Shown here piece by piece: positions 32,114 through 41,210 of a stretch of 64,000 nucleotides of DNA. Each line of letters begins with the position of its first letter. The stretch's first letter is position 1. The position numbers were made by a program, and so were the translations under genes. Source of the stretch: Nonomuraea sp. SYSU D8015. GTDB taxonomy: Bacteria; Actinomycetota; Actinomycetes; Streptosporangiales; Streptosporangiaceae. The stretch covers positions 496,001 to 560,000 of the forward strand of contig NZ_VJYI01000006.1 in the NCBI RefSeq assembly GCF_008065375.1, read 5' to 3'. The notes under the pieces were generated by a model. That model made no database searches. It was not told the origin of the DNA and saw only the letters and a program-made list of their open reading frames with translations.

Positions 32114-34645
32114 TCAGCGCTTGTCGTCGCCGGTCAGCCCCGCCTTGCGGAGGGCCTCCGCCATGGCGCCCATGGGTGCCGGGCGGTCCTGGCGGCGCTG
32201 CCCGCCACGCTGCCCGTCGCCCCTGCCGCGCTGGCCACCATCGCCCCGGCCACCATCACGTCGACCACCGTCACCACGGCCGCCGTCGCCCCGGCCGCCG
32301 TCGCCCCGGCCGCCGTCGCCTCGCCCGGCGCGCTGGCCGTCGCCGCGGACGTCCTGGCCGCGGGCACCTTGGCCCCTGCCACGCTGGCCACCGTCACCCC
32401 GGCCGCCTTCGCCCCGAGCGCCGTCACCACGGCCTCCGTCGCGTCCGCCGCCCTGGCGGGACGATGACCGGCGGGAGCCGTCACCGGGCTGCTGGGCGGC
32501 GGCGGTGTCGTCGTCCAGGCGCAGCGTCAGGGAGATGCGCTTACGCGGGATGTCGACGTCGAGCACCTTGACGCGGACGATGTCGCCGGGCTTGACCACG
32601 TCGCGCGGGTCCTTGACGTAGGTGCGGGACATGGCCGACACGTGGACCAGGCCGTCCTGGTGGACGCCGACGTCCACGAACGCCCCGAACGCGGCCACGT
32701 TCGTGACCACACCCTCCAGGATCATGCCCGACGTCAAGTCGGAGATCTTCTCGACGCCTTCCTTGAACGTGGCCGTCTTGAAGGCGGGACGCGGGTCGCG
32801 GCCCGGCTTCTCCAGCTCGCGCAGGATGTCCGTGACCGTCGGCAGGCCGAACTGCTCGTCGATGAAGTCGTGCGGCTTGAGCGCCCGCAACGTCGCCGTG
32901 TTGCCGATCAGCGACTTGAGGTCCGTCTTGACCGAGCCCAGGATGCGGCGGACCACCGGGTAGGCCTCCGGGTGCACGCTGGACACGTCGAGCGGATCGT
33001 CGCCGCCCCGGATGCGCAGGAAGCCCGCGCACTGCTCGAACGCCTTGGGCCCGAGCCGGGGCACCTCCTTCAGCGCGGTGCGCGTGCGGAAGGGGCCGTT
33101 GGCGTCGCGGTGGCGGACGATGCTCTCCGCCAGCGTCGCGCCGATGCCCGACACGCGCGTGAGCAGCGGCGCGGACGCGGTGTTGACGTCGACGCCGACG
33201 GCGTTGACGCAGTCTTCGACCACCGCGTCCAGCGAGCGCGACAGCTTGGACTCGGCCAGGTCGTGCTGGTATTGGCCGACGCCGATCGACTTCGGGTCGA
33301 TCTTGACCAGCTCGGCCAGCGGGTCCTGCAGCCGGCGGGCGATGGAGACAGCGCCGCGCAGCGACACGTCGAGGTCGGGCAGCTCCTGCGAGGCGTACGC
33401 CGAAGCGGAGTAGACCGAGGCCCCGGCCTCCGAGACCACGATCTTCGTCAGCCCCGGCACGAGCTTGACCAGCTCCCCGGCCAGCTTGTCGGTCTCGCGC
33501 GAGGCCGTGCCGTTGCCGATGGCGATCAGCTCGACCCCGTGCCGCTGCACCAGCGCGCCGAGCACCGCGAGCGACTGGTCCCACTGCCGCTTGGGCTCGT
33601 GCGGGTAGATGGTCGCGGTGTCGACGACCTTGCCGGTGGCGTCGACCACGGCGACCTTCACGCCCGTGCGCAGCCCCGGGTCGAGGCCCATCGTCGTGCG
33701 GCTGCCCGCCGGCGCGGCCAGCAGCAGGTCGCGCAGGTTGGCCGCGAACACCCGCACCGCCTCGTCCTCGGCCGCCTGCCACAGCCGCATCCGCAGGTCG
33801 ATGCCCAAATGCACGAGGATGCGGGTGCGCCAGGCCCAGCGCACGGTCTCGGTCAGCCACTTGTCGGCCGGGCGGCCCTGGTCGGAGATGCCGAACCTGT
33901 CGGCGATGCGCATCTCGTAGTCAGGGCTGTCGTCGGGCTCCAGCGCGACGGAGAGGATCTCCTCCTTCTCGCCGCGGAACATCGCCAGGATCCGGTGCGA
34001 GGGCAGCTTCGTGAACGGCTCGCCGAAGTCGAAGTAGTCGGAGAACTTGGCCCCCGCCTCCTCCTTGCCCTCGCGCACCTTGGACACCAGCCGCCCGCGG
34101 CTCCACAGCTGCTCGCGCAGGTCGCCGATGAGGTCGGCGTCTTCAGCGAACCGCTCGATCAGGATCGCCCTGGCCCCCTCCAGCGCCGCGCCCGCGTCGG
34201 CCACGCCCTCCGTGACGAACCCCTCGGCCACCGCCAGCGGGCTCAGCGTCGGGTCGGCGAGCAGCTGGTCGGCCAGAGGCTCCAGCCCCAGCTCGCGGGC
34301 GATCTGCGCCTTCGTGCGCCGTTTCGGCTTGTAGGGCAGGTAGATGTCTTCGAGCCTGGCCTTGGTCTCGGCCGCCATGATCTGCTCGCGCAGCGCGTCG
34401 TCGAGCTTGCCCTGGGACTCGATCGACTCCAGGATCGCCGCCCTGCGCTCCTCCAGCTCACGCAGGTAGCGCAGCCGCTCCTCCAGCGTGCGCAGCTGCG
34501 CGTCGTCGAGCGCGCCGGTGGCCTCTTTGCGGTATCGCGCGATGAACGGCACGGTCGCGCCGCCGTCGAGCAGCTCGACCGCGGCCTGCACCTGCCCGTC
34601 GCGTACGCCGAGCTCTGCCGCGATCCGCTGGTGAATAGAGAGCAC
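32114..34645 (-). CDS. tex: Tex-family RNA-binding protein with RGG/RGD-repeat tail
   Basis: 843 aa. The core has all Tex parts: N-terminal helical Tex_N (VPFIARYRKEATGALDDAQL), YqgF/RNase H-like domain (TTMGLDPGLRTGVKVAVVD), helix-hairpin-helix (LLTRVSGIGATLAESIVRHR) and an S1 RNA-binding domain at about 650-720 (GMILEGVVTNVAAFGAFVDV). From about residue 727 a 90-residue tail of GRGDGG/RGQGARG repeats follows, then a short C-terminal helix (MAEALRKAGL). Tex proteins act in transcription and RNA quality control; Arg/Gly repeats bind RNA and can drive condensate formation. ATG at 34645 follows a weak AGGCAGG site. Confidence 0.95.
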   Translation of the reverse strand: MLSIHQRIAAELGVRDGQVQAAVELLDGGATVPFIARYRKEATGALDDAQLRTLEERLRYLRELEERRAAILESIESQGKLDDALREQIMAAETKARLEDIYLPYKPKRRTKAQIARELGLEPLADQLLADPTLSPLAVAEGFVTEGVADAGAALEGARAILIERFAEDADLIGDLREQLWSRGRLVSKVREGKEEAGAKFSDYFDFGEPFTKLPSHRILAMFRGEKEEILSVALEPDDSPDYEMRIADRFGISDQGRPADKWLTETVRWAWRTRILVHLGIDLRMRLWQAAEDEAVRVFAANLRDLLLAAPAGSRTTMGLDPGLRTGVKVAVVDATGKVVDTATIYPHEPKRQWDQSLAVLGALVQRHGVELIAIGNGTASRETDKLAGELVKLVPGLTKIVVSEAGASVYSASAYASQELPDLDVSLRGAVSIARRLQDPLAELVKIDPKSIGVGQYQHDLAESKLSRSLDAVVEDCVNAVGVDVNTASAPLLTRVSGIGATLAESIVRHRDANGPFRTRTALKEVPRLGPKAFEQCAGFLRIRGGDDPLDVSSVHPEAYPVVRRILGSVKTDLKSLIGNTATLRALKPHDFIDEQFGLPTVTDILRELEKPGRDPRPAFKTATFKEGVEKISDLTSGMILEGVVTNVAAFGAFVDVGVHQDGLVHVSAMSRTYVKDPRDVVKPGDIVRVKVLDVDIPRKRISLTLRLDDDTAAAQQPGDGSRRSSSRQGGGRDGGRGDGARGEGGRGDGGQRGRGQGARGQDVRGDGQRAGRGDGGRGDGGRGDGGRGDGGRRDGGRGDGGQRGRGDGQRGGQRRQDRPAPMGAMAEALRKAGLTGDDKR
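32200..32465. repeat. Degenerate 9-18 bp repeats encoding the Tex tail
   Basis: On the plus strand the segment is built of CGCC/CGTC/GGCC modules such as CCGTCGCCCCGGCCG, repeated with small changes; the clearest tandem run is near 32270-32340. They encode the GRGDGG units of Tex on the minus strand. Repeat number is likely to vary between strains. Confidence 0.75.
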
Positions 34646-34672
34646 TTGCCTGCCTTTCGATGGTCCCGCCGG

Positions 34673-35836
34673 TCAATTGTGCAGGACTACGCCGTCCTTC
34701 ATGACCAGACTGCGCCCAGGGTGAACGACCACCGCCTCCGCGGCGCCGCCGCACGGCACCACGACCAGGTCGGCCCGGTCGCCCGCGGCCAGCCCGTAGC
34801 CCTCGAGCCCGAGCAGGCGGGCCCCGCCGTAGGTGGCCGCCTCCAGCGCCAGCTCGATGTCCTCGTCCCCGCGGAACGTGCTGCGGTAGGCGACGTGCAT
34901 CGCCCGCTCCAGCATGTCGCCGCTGCCGTAAGGACCCCACAGGTCGCGGATGCCGTCGTGCCCGCAGGCCACGGTGACGCCCGCGGCCCGCAGCCGCTTC
35001 ACCGGCGGCACGGGGAAGCTGTAGACGGCCCCGGTCACCACCGCCACGCCCGCCTCGGCGAGCCCCTGGATCAGCCGGTGCTGGTAGGCCTCGTCGAGCT
35101 GGCCGAACGCATAGGCGTGGCTGACCGCCACCCGGCCGCCCAGCCCCAGCACCCTGGTGCGCTCGATGATCAGCTCCAGCTCCCACCCGCCCAGCGAACC
35201 GCCGTCGTGCAGGTGGATGTCGAGGTGGGCGCCGTAGCGCTCGGCCAGGCCGAAGATCACGTCGAGGTGGCGCACGGGATCGCGGTCGATGCCCGCCGGG
35301 TCGAGCCCGCCGACGGCCTCGACGCCGCTCTTCAGCGCCTCCTCCAGCAGCTCGGCCGTGCCCGGGTTGGTGAGCAGGCCGTGCTGCGGGAAGGCGACCT
35401 GGCGCACCTCGACCGGGGAGCGGGCGGCGGCCTCGCGCACGGCCTCCACGCCGCGCAGCCCGACCAGCGGGTCGATGTCGGTGTGCGTGCGCACGTGGGT
35501 GGTGCCGGCCTCGCTCATGCGCGTGAGCAGCGCCCCTATGCGCTCAACGCTCGGAACGCCGAGCTCGGCACGTCTGCCCAGGTCGTTGCCGATGCGGCCG
35601 GCCAGGGTGTCGTCGGCCGAGTGCGGCACCCACGGCCCGCCGTAGAGCGTCTTGTCGAGGTGGCAGTGCCCCTCGACGAGGCCGGGCAGGACGAGCTGTC
35701 CGGCGATGTCGACGACCAGGGAGCCTTGCGCGTCGATGCCCTGGCCCACGCTGTGGATCAGGCCGTCGCGGACGAGGATGTCGGCAGGCGCCGAGAGCCC
35801 CCAGGGGAGCCCGCCGCGGAGCAGCACGTCGGTCAT
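34673..35836 (-). CDS. Cytosine-deaminase-like amidohydrolase
   Basis: 387 aa. An amidohydrolase TIM barrel flanked by the small beta-sandwich (ILVRDGLIHSVG, ADLVVVPCG). Metal-site motifs are His57-x-His59 in VEGHCHLDKT, then HLDIHLHDGG, VSHAYAFG and VACGHDGIRD. This pattern matches the cytosine deaminase / N-isopropylammelide hydrolase group, which hydrolyses cyclic amidines and amides with a single metal. It is last in a minus-strand group with rpiB and lies back to back with the DUF917-hydantoinase operon. The operon also concerns cyclic amides, so a shared pathway is plausible. Confidence 0.88.
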   Translation of the reverse strand: MTDVLLRGGLPWGLSAPADILVRDGLIHSVGQGIDAQGSLVVDIAGQLVLPGLVEGHCHLDKTLYGGPWVPHSADDTLAGRIGNDLGRRAELGVPSVERIGALLTRMSEAGTTHVRTHTDIDPLVGLRGVEAVREAAARSPVEVRQVAFPQHGLLTNPGTAELLEEALKSGVEAVGGLDPAGIDRDPVRHLDVIFGLAERYGAHLDIHLHDGGSLGGWELELIIERTRVLGLGGRVAVSHAYAFGQLDEAYQHRLIQGLAEAGVAVVTGAVYSFPVPPVKRLRAAGVTVACGHDGIRDLWGPYGSGDMLERAMHVAYRSTFRGDEDIELALEAATYGGARLLGLEGYGLAAGDRADLVVVPCGGAAEAVVVHPGRSLVMKDGVVLHN

Positions 35837-35896
35837 GCCCAGAACCCTAGACCGCGGAGCCGACGATTTCCGTGCCTCCGACGTGACCGTTTGGGG

Positions 35897-35989
35897 TCAG
35901 GCAGGCCGCGTGGCGGAGAGCTCCAGGCGATGGATGAATCCCGGCTCCAGCCCGTTCTCGCCGCAATGCGTGCAGTGCAGGCCCGACAT
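35897..35989 (-). pseudogene. Short zinc-ribbon fragment
   Basis: A 30-codon frame, MSGLHCTHCGENGLEPGFIH, then LELSATRPA. C-x2-C followed by LEPGFI is the start of a small actinobacterial zinc-ribbon family that normally runs on for 40 or more residues with a G-x-W-I-x-G-x-L-E-x-G motif. That part is absent here, so the gene looks truncated. There is no ribosome-binding site; the start is 15 bp after rpiB. Confidence 0.4.
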
Positions 35990-36003
35990 GTCGGAGATCG
36001 TAA

Positions 36004-36438
36004 TCAGATCTCGTCCAGGTGAGCCACGTTCGCCACGTCGGCGGCGTCCGCGCTCGGCCGGCCCTCCAGCCAGGCGTCCAGGATCTCGTCGAGCACCACG
36101 TCGGAGGTCAGCCGCAGGCTGAGCGCCAGCACGTTGGCGTCGTTCCACTTGCGGGCCCCGTCGGCGGTGTAGGCGTCGACGCACAGCGCGGCCCGCACGC
36201 CGGGCACCTTGTTCGCCGCGATCGACGCGCCCGTCCCGGTCCAGCAGCACACGACCGCCTGGTCGGCCCGCCCCTCGCTCACGTCTCTCGCGGCCAGCTC
36301 GGAGGCCCACGCCCAGTCGTCGCGCTCCTCGTCGTTGAGCGCGCCGTGGGTCACCACCTCGTGCCCGCGCCTGCGCAGCTCGGCCACGACCCGCTCGGCC
36401 ACCCCGTCCTTGCTGTCGGCGGCCACTGAAATCCGCAT
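36004..36438 (-). CDS. rpiB: Ribose-5-phosphate isomerase B-like (RpiB/LacAB family)
   Basis: 144 aa from ATG 36438 behind GGAGG. The active-site block VVCCWTGTGASIAANKVPGV followed by RAALCVDAYTADGARKWNDANV matches RpiB (catalytic Cys, GTG-x-S/A-x-AANK, and the N-D-A-N motif). It interconverts ribose- and ribulose-5-phosphate, or related sugar phosphates. The N-terminus MRISVAADSKDGVAERVVAE provides the Rossmann strand. It ends just before the zinc-ribbon fragment; a tRNA-Arg lies 34 bp upstream. Confidence 0.88.
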   Translation of the reverse strand: MRISVAADSKDGVAERVVAELRRRGHEVVTHGALNDEERDDWAWASELAARDVSEGRADQAVVCCWTGTGASIAANKVPGVRAALCVDAYTADGARKWNDANVLALSLRLTSDVVLDEILDAWLEGRPSADAADVANVAHLDEI

Positions 36439-36472
36439 GCGCCCCTCCGTTCGCTCACCCCACATGTACCAG

Positions 36473-36545
36473 CGCCCCCGGCTGGAATCGAACCAGCGAC
36501 CTCCTGCTTCGGAAACAGGCGCGCTCTCCGCTGCGCCACGAGGGC
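36473..36545 (-). tRNA. tRNA-Arg (anticodon CCG)
   Basis: A 73-nt cloverleaf on the minus strand: acceptor GCCCTCG with CGGGGGC, anticodon stem CCTGT/GCAGG around loop TTCCGAA (anticodon CCG, codon CGG), and T-arm GCTGG/CCAGC with TTCGATT. The discriminator is G and no CCA is encoded. Confidence 0.93.
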
Positions 36546-36676
36546 CGGTCCCCGTTCTCCGCATCACCGCCACTCCCCACTGCTTCTCCGCAGGGGGGCC
36601 AAGAAGCACTCACCGTGTCGGGAAGTCCTGATGGCCGGCCTGCGACGAGGCGGCACGTGTGGAAGACCGGGCTCGG

Positions 36677-36749
36677 TGGCGGGTGCGGGGATCGAACCCG
36701 CCTGATGCGACTTATGAAATCGCCGGGCACACCAGCGCCCTCACCCGCC
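36677..36749 (-). tRNA. tRNA-Met(CAT)-like gene with unusual core
   Basis: 73 nt on the minus strand with four perfect or near-perfect stems: acceptor GGCGGGT/ACCCGCC, D stem GGGC/GCCC, anticodon stem GCGAT/GTCGC with loop TTCATAA, T stem GCGGG/CCCGC with TTCGATC. The anticodon is CAT. However, position 8 is G rather than T, position 14 is G rather than A, and the D loop GCTGGTGT lacks A21. It is not an initiator, since the acceptor 1-72 pair is G-C and the three-GC anticodon stem is absent. It could read AUG, be a tRNA-Ile(CAT), or serve a non-translational role. Confidence 0.75.
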
Positions 36750-36956
36750 TCGACGTCGACGGGCGGGTGCCTGGAGCTCAGACTCAGGACACGCCCGTAC
36801 GGCGCCGCATACGCATTCGCCGGGTGTCCATGGAGCTCCTCTCAACGGGTCTGACACGATCCTGGCCATCCGAAGAGACCGGCGCAACGCAATTACCGGC
36901 CCCCACACGTCTCCGGGTGGCGGATTGAGGCGGCATGTGGTTGGTTGTGGCGCTAA

Positions 36957-38027
36957 ATGAACATTGACGTGAGCGATATCCCGGCTCTCGCCCGAGGGTG
37001 CGCCGTTCTCGGCACCGGTGGCGGAGGCGACGTGCGTACAGGGTCGCTGGCCGCGGCCCGGGCCATCCGCGAGTACGGCGAGGTGCCGCTGGTCCGGCTG
37101 GGTGATCTTCCGGAGGACGCGCTGGTCGTGCCGCTGTCCGGGATCGGGGCGCCGACGGTCAGCCACGAGATGATCCACAGCGAGGACGAGCCCAAGCGCA
37201 TCGCCGAGGAGGTCGAGAGAGTCTTCGGCCGCCCGCCGAGCGCGGTCATGTCCTGCGAGATCGGCGGCTCCAACGGGGTCGCCCCGGTGGCCTGGGCGGC
37301 CCAGCTCGGGCTGCCGCTGCTCGACGCCGACGGCATGGGGCGGGCGTTCCCCGAGGTCCAGATGGTGTCGATGTACGTGGCGGGGCTGCCGGCCGACCTG
37401 GTGATCATGTCCGACGTCGCGGGCAACGTGGTGACCATCCGCCCGGTCGACGGGCTCTGGTCGGAGCGGCTGGCCAGGGCCGTGTGCGTGGCGGCGGGAT
37501 CGTCGGCGCTGATGGCCGACTACGTGCTGACGGCCGCGCGGGCGCGGGGCGCGGTGATCGAGGGCACGGTCACGCGCGCGCTGGAGATCGGCAGGGCCAC
37601 CGAGGGCGCGACCGACCCGCTCCGTGCCCTGCGGGAGCAGCTCGGGGCGGCCCGGCTGATCACCGGCAAGCTGACCGATGTGGAGCGGCGCACCACGGGC
37701 GGGTTCGCGCGGGGGACGGCCACCGTCGAGGGCACCGGCGACGACCGCGGGCGGAGCCTCACCCTGGAGCTGCAGAACGAGAACCTGGTCGCCGTCGAGG
37801 ACGGCCGGGTCAGGGCCATGGTGCCCGACCTCATCACGGTCGTCGACACCGAGACCGCCGCCGCCGTTCAAACCGAGGGGCTCAGGTACGGCCAGCGCGT
37901 CACGGTCCTCGCCTGGCCCTGCGACCCGCTCTGGCGCACGCCCAAGGGGCTGGAGACGGCCGGGCCGCGGGCGTTCGGGTACGAGCTGGACTACGTTCCC
38001 GTCGAGGAGTTGACCGCCCATGGCTGA
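36957..38027 (+). CDS. DUF917 family protein
   Basis: 356 aa. The N-terminal LARGCAVLGTGGGGDVRTGS and EIGGSNGVAPVAWAAQLGLPLLDADGMGRAFPE are the DUF917 hallmarks, along with the C-terminal hydantoinase-related beta region (GQRVTVLAWPCDPLWRTP). DUF917 proteins nearly always neighbour hydantoinase/oxoprolinase subunits and are thought to be regulatory or catalytic partners. ATG at 36957 has no strong ribosome-binding site. It overlaps the next gene by 8 bp, so translation is coupled. Confidence 0.9.
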   Translation: MNIDVSDIPALARGCAVLGTGGGGDVRTGSLAAARAIREYGEVPLVRLGDLPEDALVVPLSGIGAPTVSHEMIHSEDEPKRIAEEVERVFGRPPSAVMSCEIGGSNGVAPVAWAAQLGLPLLDADGMGRAFPEVQMVSMYVAGLPADLVIMSDVAGNVVTIRPVDGLWSERLARAVCVAAGSSALMADYVLTAARARGAVIEGTVTRALEIGRATEGATDPLRALREQLGAARLITGKLTDVERRTTGGFARGTATVEGTGDDRGRSLTLELQNENLVAVEDGRVRAMVPDLITVVDTETAAAVQTEGLRYGQRVTVLAWPCDPLWRTPKGLETAGPRAFGYELDYVPVEELTAHG

Positions 38028-39576
38028 CCTGCCGGAGCTCGGGATCGGGATCGACGTCGGAGGCACGAACACCGACGCGGTCGTGCTGGACGCCGGCGGC
38101 CGGGTGATCGCCAAGGCCAAGCGGCCGACCACCCCGGACGTGACCGAGGGGCTCCGGGCGGCGCTCGACGCGGTCCTGGAGGAGCTGGGTCCCGGTGCGC
38201 AGCGGGTGACCCGCGTCATGCTGGGCACCACCCACGCCACCAACGCGATCCTGGAGCGCCGCAACCTCGGCAAGGTCGCCGTCCTGCGGCTCGGCGCGCC
38301 CGCCACCACCTCCGTGCCCCCGCTCTCGGGCTGGCCCGACGATCTGCGCAAGGCGGTCTCGGCGGGCGAGGCCGTCGTGGGCGGCGGGCACTACGTGGAC
38401 GGCCGCGAGATCGGCCCGCCGGACCTCGACGGGATCCGCCGTTTCCTGGACGGCGCCGAGGCCGAGGCCGTGGCGGTGACCGGCGTGTTCAGCCCGGCCA
38501 GCGCGGAGCACGAGCGGCTGGCCGAGGAGCTGATCAGGGCCGAGTACGGCCTGCCGGTCTCGCTCAGCCACGAGATCGGCTCGCTGGGCCTGCTCGAACG
38601 CGAGAACGCCACCGTGCTGAACGCCGCGCTGTACGGGGTCGCCGCCGACGTGACCGGCGCCCTGGCCGCCGCATTGGCCGAGCGCGGCCTCCGGGCCCGG
38701 CCGTACCTGGCGCAGAACGACGGCACGCTCATGACGCTGGAGCACGCCGCGCGGCTGCCGGTGTCGACGATCGGCTCGGGCCCGGCGAATTCGCTGCGCG
38801 GGGCCGCGTACCTGTCGGGGGTGTCGGACGCGATCGTGGTGGACGTGGGCGGCACCTCCACGGACCTGGGAGTGCTGGCCGGCGGGTTCCCGAGGGAGTC
38901 GGCGGCGGCGGTCGAGATCGGCGGGGTGCTGACCAACTTCCGCATGCCGGACATCCTGGCCATCGCGCTCGGCGGCGGCACCGTGGTACGGGAGCACGGC
39001 ATCGGCCCCGACTCGGTCGGCTACCGGATCGTCCGCGAGGCGCTGGTCTTCGGGGGGGCCACGATGACGATGACCGACGCCGCCGTGGCCGCCGGACGGA
39101 CGCCGCCTGGCGCGGCCGGATGGCGGGAAAGCCTGGGTGACATGTCGGAAAGAAACGCAGACATCCTGGAAAGGGCGGTGGCTGTCGCGGACGAGATGGT
39201 CGTCGACGCCGTGGACAGGATGGCGCTCGGCAAATCCGGCCGTCCGCTGGTCGCGGTGGGTGGCGGGGCGTTCCTGCTGCCGGCCCGCGTCCCCGGCGCC
39301 GCCGAGGTGATCCGTCCCGAGCACGCCGAGGTGGCCAACGCCGTGGGCGCCGCCATCGCGCTCGCGAGCGGCAGAGTGGATACGATCTTGCCTGCGGGAG
39401 ATAGCCGGTCGGAAGCCATCGAAAGGGCCAAGGAGGAGGCGGCGGCGCGAGCCGTGGCGGCGGGGGCGGATCCCTCCGGCGTCGAGATCGTCGACGTCCT
39501 CGAGGTGCCGCTGAGCTACCTCTCCGAGCCCGCCGTGCGGGTACACGTCAAAGCAGCCGGACCCCTCGCCCGGTGA
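38020..39576 (+). CDS. Hydantoinase/oxoprolinase A-type protein
   Basis: 518 aa, an actin-like ASKHA ATPase fold. The N-terminal phosphate loop ELGIGIDVGGTNTDAVVLDA and second loop AIVVDVGGTSTDLGVLAGGF are clear, with TTHATNAILERRNLG between. HyuA-type enzymes open five-membered cyclic amides such as hydantoins and 5-oxoproline with ATP. The matching HyuB subunit is absent; in this subgroup a DUF917 protein takes its place. The gene is followed after 23 bp by the transporter's binding protein, tying hydrolysis to uptake. Confidence 0.9.
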   Translation: MADLPELGIGIDVGGTNTDAVVLDAGGRVIAKAKRPTTPDVTEGLRAALDAVLEELGPGAQRVTRVMLGTTHATNAILERRNLGKVAVLRLGAPATTSVPPLSGWPDDLRKAVSAGEAVVGGGHYVDGREIGPPDLDGIRRFLDGAEAEAVAVTGVFSPASAEHERLAEELIRAEYGLPVSLSHEIGSLGLLERENATVLNAALYGVAADVTGALAAALAERGLRARPYLAQNDGTLMTLEHAARLPVSTIGSGPANSLRGAAYLSGVSDAIVVDVGGTSTDLGVLAGGFPRESAAAVEIGGVLTNFRMPDILAIALGGGTVVREHGIGPDSVGYRIVREALVFGGATMTMTDAAVAAGRTPPGAAGWRESLGDMSERNADILERAVAVADEMVVDAVDRMALGKSGRPLVAVGGGAFLLPARVPGAAEVIRPEHAEVANAVGAAIALASGRVDTILPAGDSRSEAIERAKEEAAARAVAAGADPSGVEIVDVLEVPLSYLSEPAVRVHVKAAGPLAR

Positions 39577-39599
39577 AAGATCGAAAGGATCCCCCCACC

Positions 39600-41207
39600 A
39601 TGCGCTGGCACAAGCGTCTGCTCGTCGCCGGGGTCACCGGTGCCTTGGCCTTGACCGCATCCGCGTGCGCGGGCGGCCAGGTGCGCGGCGCCGGCGGGAC
39701 ACCAGCCCCCCAGGCGAGCACCAGCACCAGTCAGGCCGCGCAGGCCAACGACAGCACGTTCGTCTACGTGCCCAACCTGGACGTGGTCACCGACTGGGAC
39801 CCGGCGACCTCCTACTCCAACGAGATCGTCGCCCTGTCGAACATCTACGAGGGTCTGACCAGGTACAACTCCCAGACCAAGAAGGCAGAGCCACGTCTCG
39901 CCACCGAGTGGACCGCGGCGGACGGCGGCAAGGAGTGGACGTTCAAGCTCCGGCAGGGCGTGAAGTTCCACTCCGGCGCCACGATGGACGCCGAGGCCGC
40001 CAAGAAGGCCATCGAGCGGACCATCGAGAAGAAGGGCGGCGCCGCCTACATCTGGGACGCGGTCGACAAGATCGAGGCCGTCGACGCGGCCACGCTCAAG
40101 TTCACGCTCAAGTACGCCGCGCCGCTCGACCTCATCGCCTCCTCCGGTTACGCCGCCTACATCTACGACGTGGACGCCGTGGACCCCGACGGCAAGAAGA
40201 CCGCCGGCACCGGCCCGTACACGATCGACTCCTGGCAGAAGGGCAAGGAGACCGAGCTCACGCTGAAGGCGTTCGACGGCTACTGGGGCGGCTGGAAGCC
40301 GGAGCAGTACAAGAAGGTCGCCTTCCGCGTCACCCCCGAGATCACCACGGCCTGGCAGCTCCTGCAGAAGGGCGAGGTGAACTTCGTCCAGCGGCTCAAC
40401 CCGCAGCTCTTCGAGCAGGCGGGCATGACCGGGAACGTGCAGACCTCTCGGTCACCGTCGTTCCAGAACCTGCTCGTGCTGTTCAACACCGCCTCAGGAC
40501 CGGCCAAGGACGTGCGGGTGCGCCAGGCGCTGCAGGCGGCGATCGACTACGACGGCCTGGTGGCCGCGCTCAAGGGCTCGGCGCAGAAGGCCAGCGGCCT
40601 GGTGCCGCAGGGCCTGCTCGGCCACGTCAACGGCATGGAGCCGAAGCAGGACCTGGCCAAGGCGCAGCAGCTGCTCGCCGAGGCCGGATACGGCCCCGAC
40701 CTCCCCGAGCTCAAGCTCAGCCTGACCTACGCCCAGGGCGACGAAGACCAGAAGCTGCTGGTCACCCTGCTGAGCTCGGCGCTGAACAAGCTCAACGTGA
40801 CCCTCCAGGCCAAGCCGATGACCTGGAACGCCCAGTGGGACCTGGGCAAGAAGCAGGGGCAGGACATCTTCGTCATGTACTGGTATCCGGACTATCCGGA
40901 CGCCTACTCGTGGTTCCTCAACGTCTTCAAGAGCGCCGAGAAGCCGCAGTTCAACCTGTCGTACCTGAAGAACGCCGACATCGACGCCCAAATCGACTCG
41001 CTGCCGCAGCTCACGGCCACCGACCAGCTCAAGGCCGACACGGCCTACCAGGAACTGCAGAAGAAGATCATTGAGGAGCAGGCGGCGGTGGCGGTGCCGT
41101 ACGTGCAGACCTACCAGCGCGCGCTCACCGCCGACGTCGAGGGATACGTGGACAATCCCGCCTATCCCAACGTGGTCTTCTTCTACGACCTCAAGCGCGC
41201 GACCTGA
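39600..41207 (+). CDS. ABC transporter substrate-binding lipoprotein (SBP family 5)
   Basis: 535 aa from ATG 39600. Signal peptide with lipobox LTASAC (Cys23 lipidated), then family 5 (peptide/opine/nickel) features: SNEIVALSNIYEGLTRYN, WTFKLRQGVKFHSG, GTGPYTIDSWQKGKETELTL, LVPQGLLGHV. The ligand is taken up by the permeases directly downstream. It is clearly paralogous to the orphan binding protein at 47409 (both have WDPxxSYSNE and DIFVMYWxPDY). The preceding DUF917 and HyuA genes suggest a cyclic amide or modified peptide as ligand. Confidence 0.93.
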   Translation: MRWHKRLLVAGVTGALALTASACAGGQVRGAGGTPAPQASTSTSQAAQANDSTFVYVPNLDVVTDWDPATSYSNEIVALSNIYEGLTRYNSQTKKAEPRLATEWTAADGGKEWTFKLRQGVKFHSGATMDAEAAKKAIERTIEKKGGAAYIWDAVDKIEAVDAATLKFTLKYAAPLDLIASSGYAAYIYDVDAVDPDGKKTAGTGPYTIDSWQKGKETELTLKAFDGYWGGWKPEQYKKVAFRVTPEITTAWQLLQKGEVNFVQRLNPQLFEQAGMTGNVQTSRSPSFQNLLVLFNTASGPAKDVRVRQALQAAIDYDGLVAALKGSAQKASGLVPQGLLGHVNGMEPKQDLAKAQQLLAEAGYGPDLPELKLSLTYAQGDEDQKLLVTLLSSALNKLNVTLQAKPMTWNAQWDLGKKQGQDIFVMYWYPDYPDAYSWFLNVFKSAEKPQFNLSYLKNADIDAQIDSLPQLTATDQLKADTAYQELQKKIIEEQAAVAVPYVQTYQRALTADVEGYVDNPAYPNVVFFYDLKRAT

Positions 41208-41210
41208 CCC

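Noticed and set aside
32200..32465. CRISPR-like array of short repeats
   Set aside because: The repeats have no spacers of constant length and encode the Gly/Arg/Asp tail of Tex in frame.
32642..36022. Very long open frame (over 1,100 codons) on the plus strand
   Set aside because: It is antisense to tex and the amidohydrolase, has no domain logic and is composed of Arg/His/Gln-rich sequence; it results from the GC-rich codon bias of the opposite strand.
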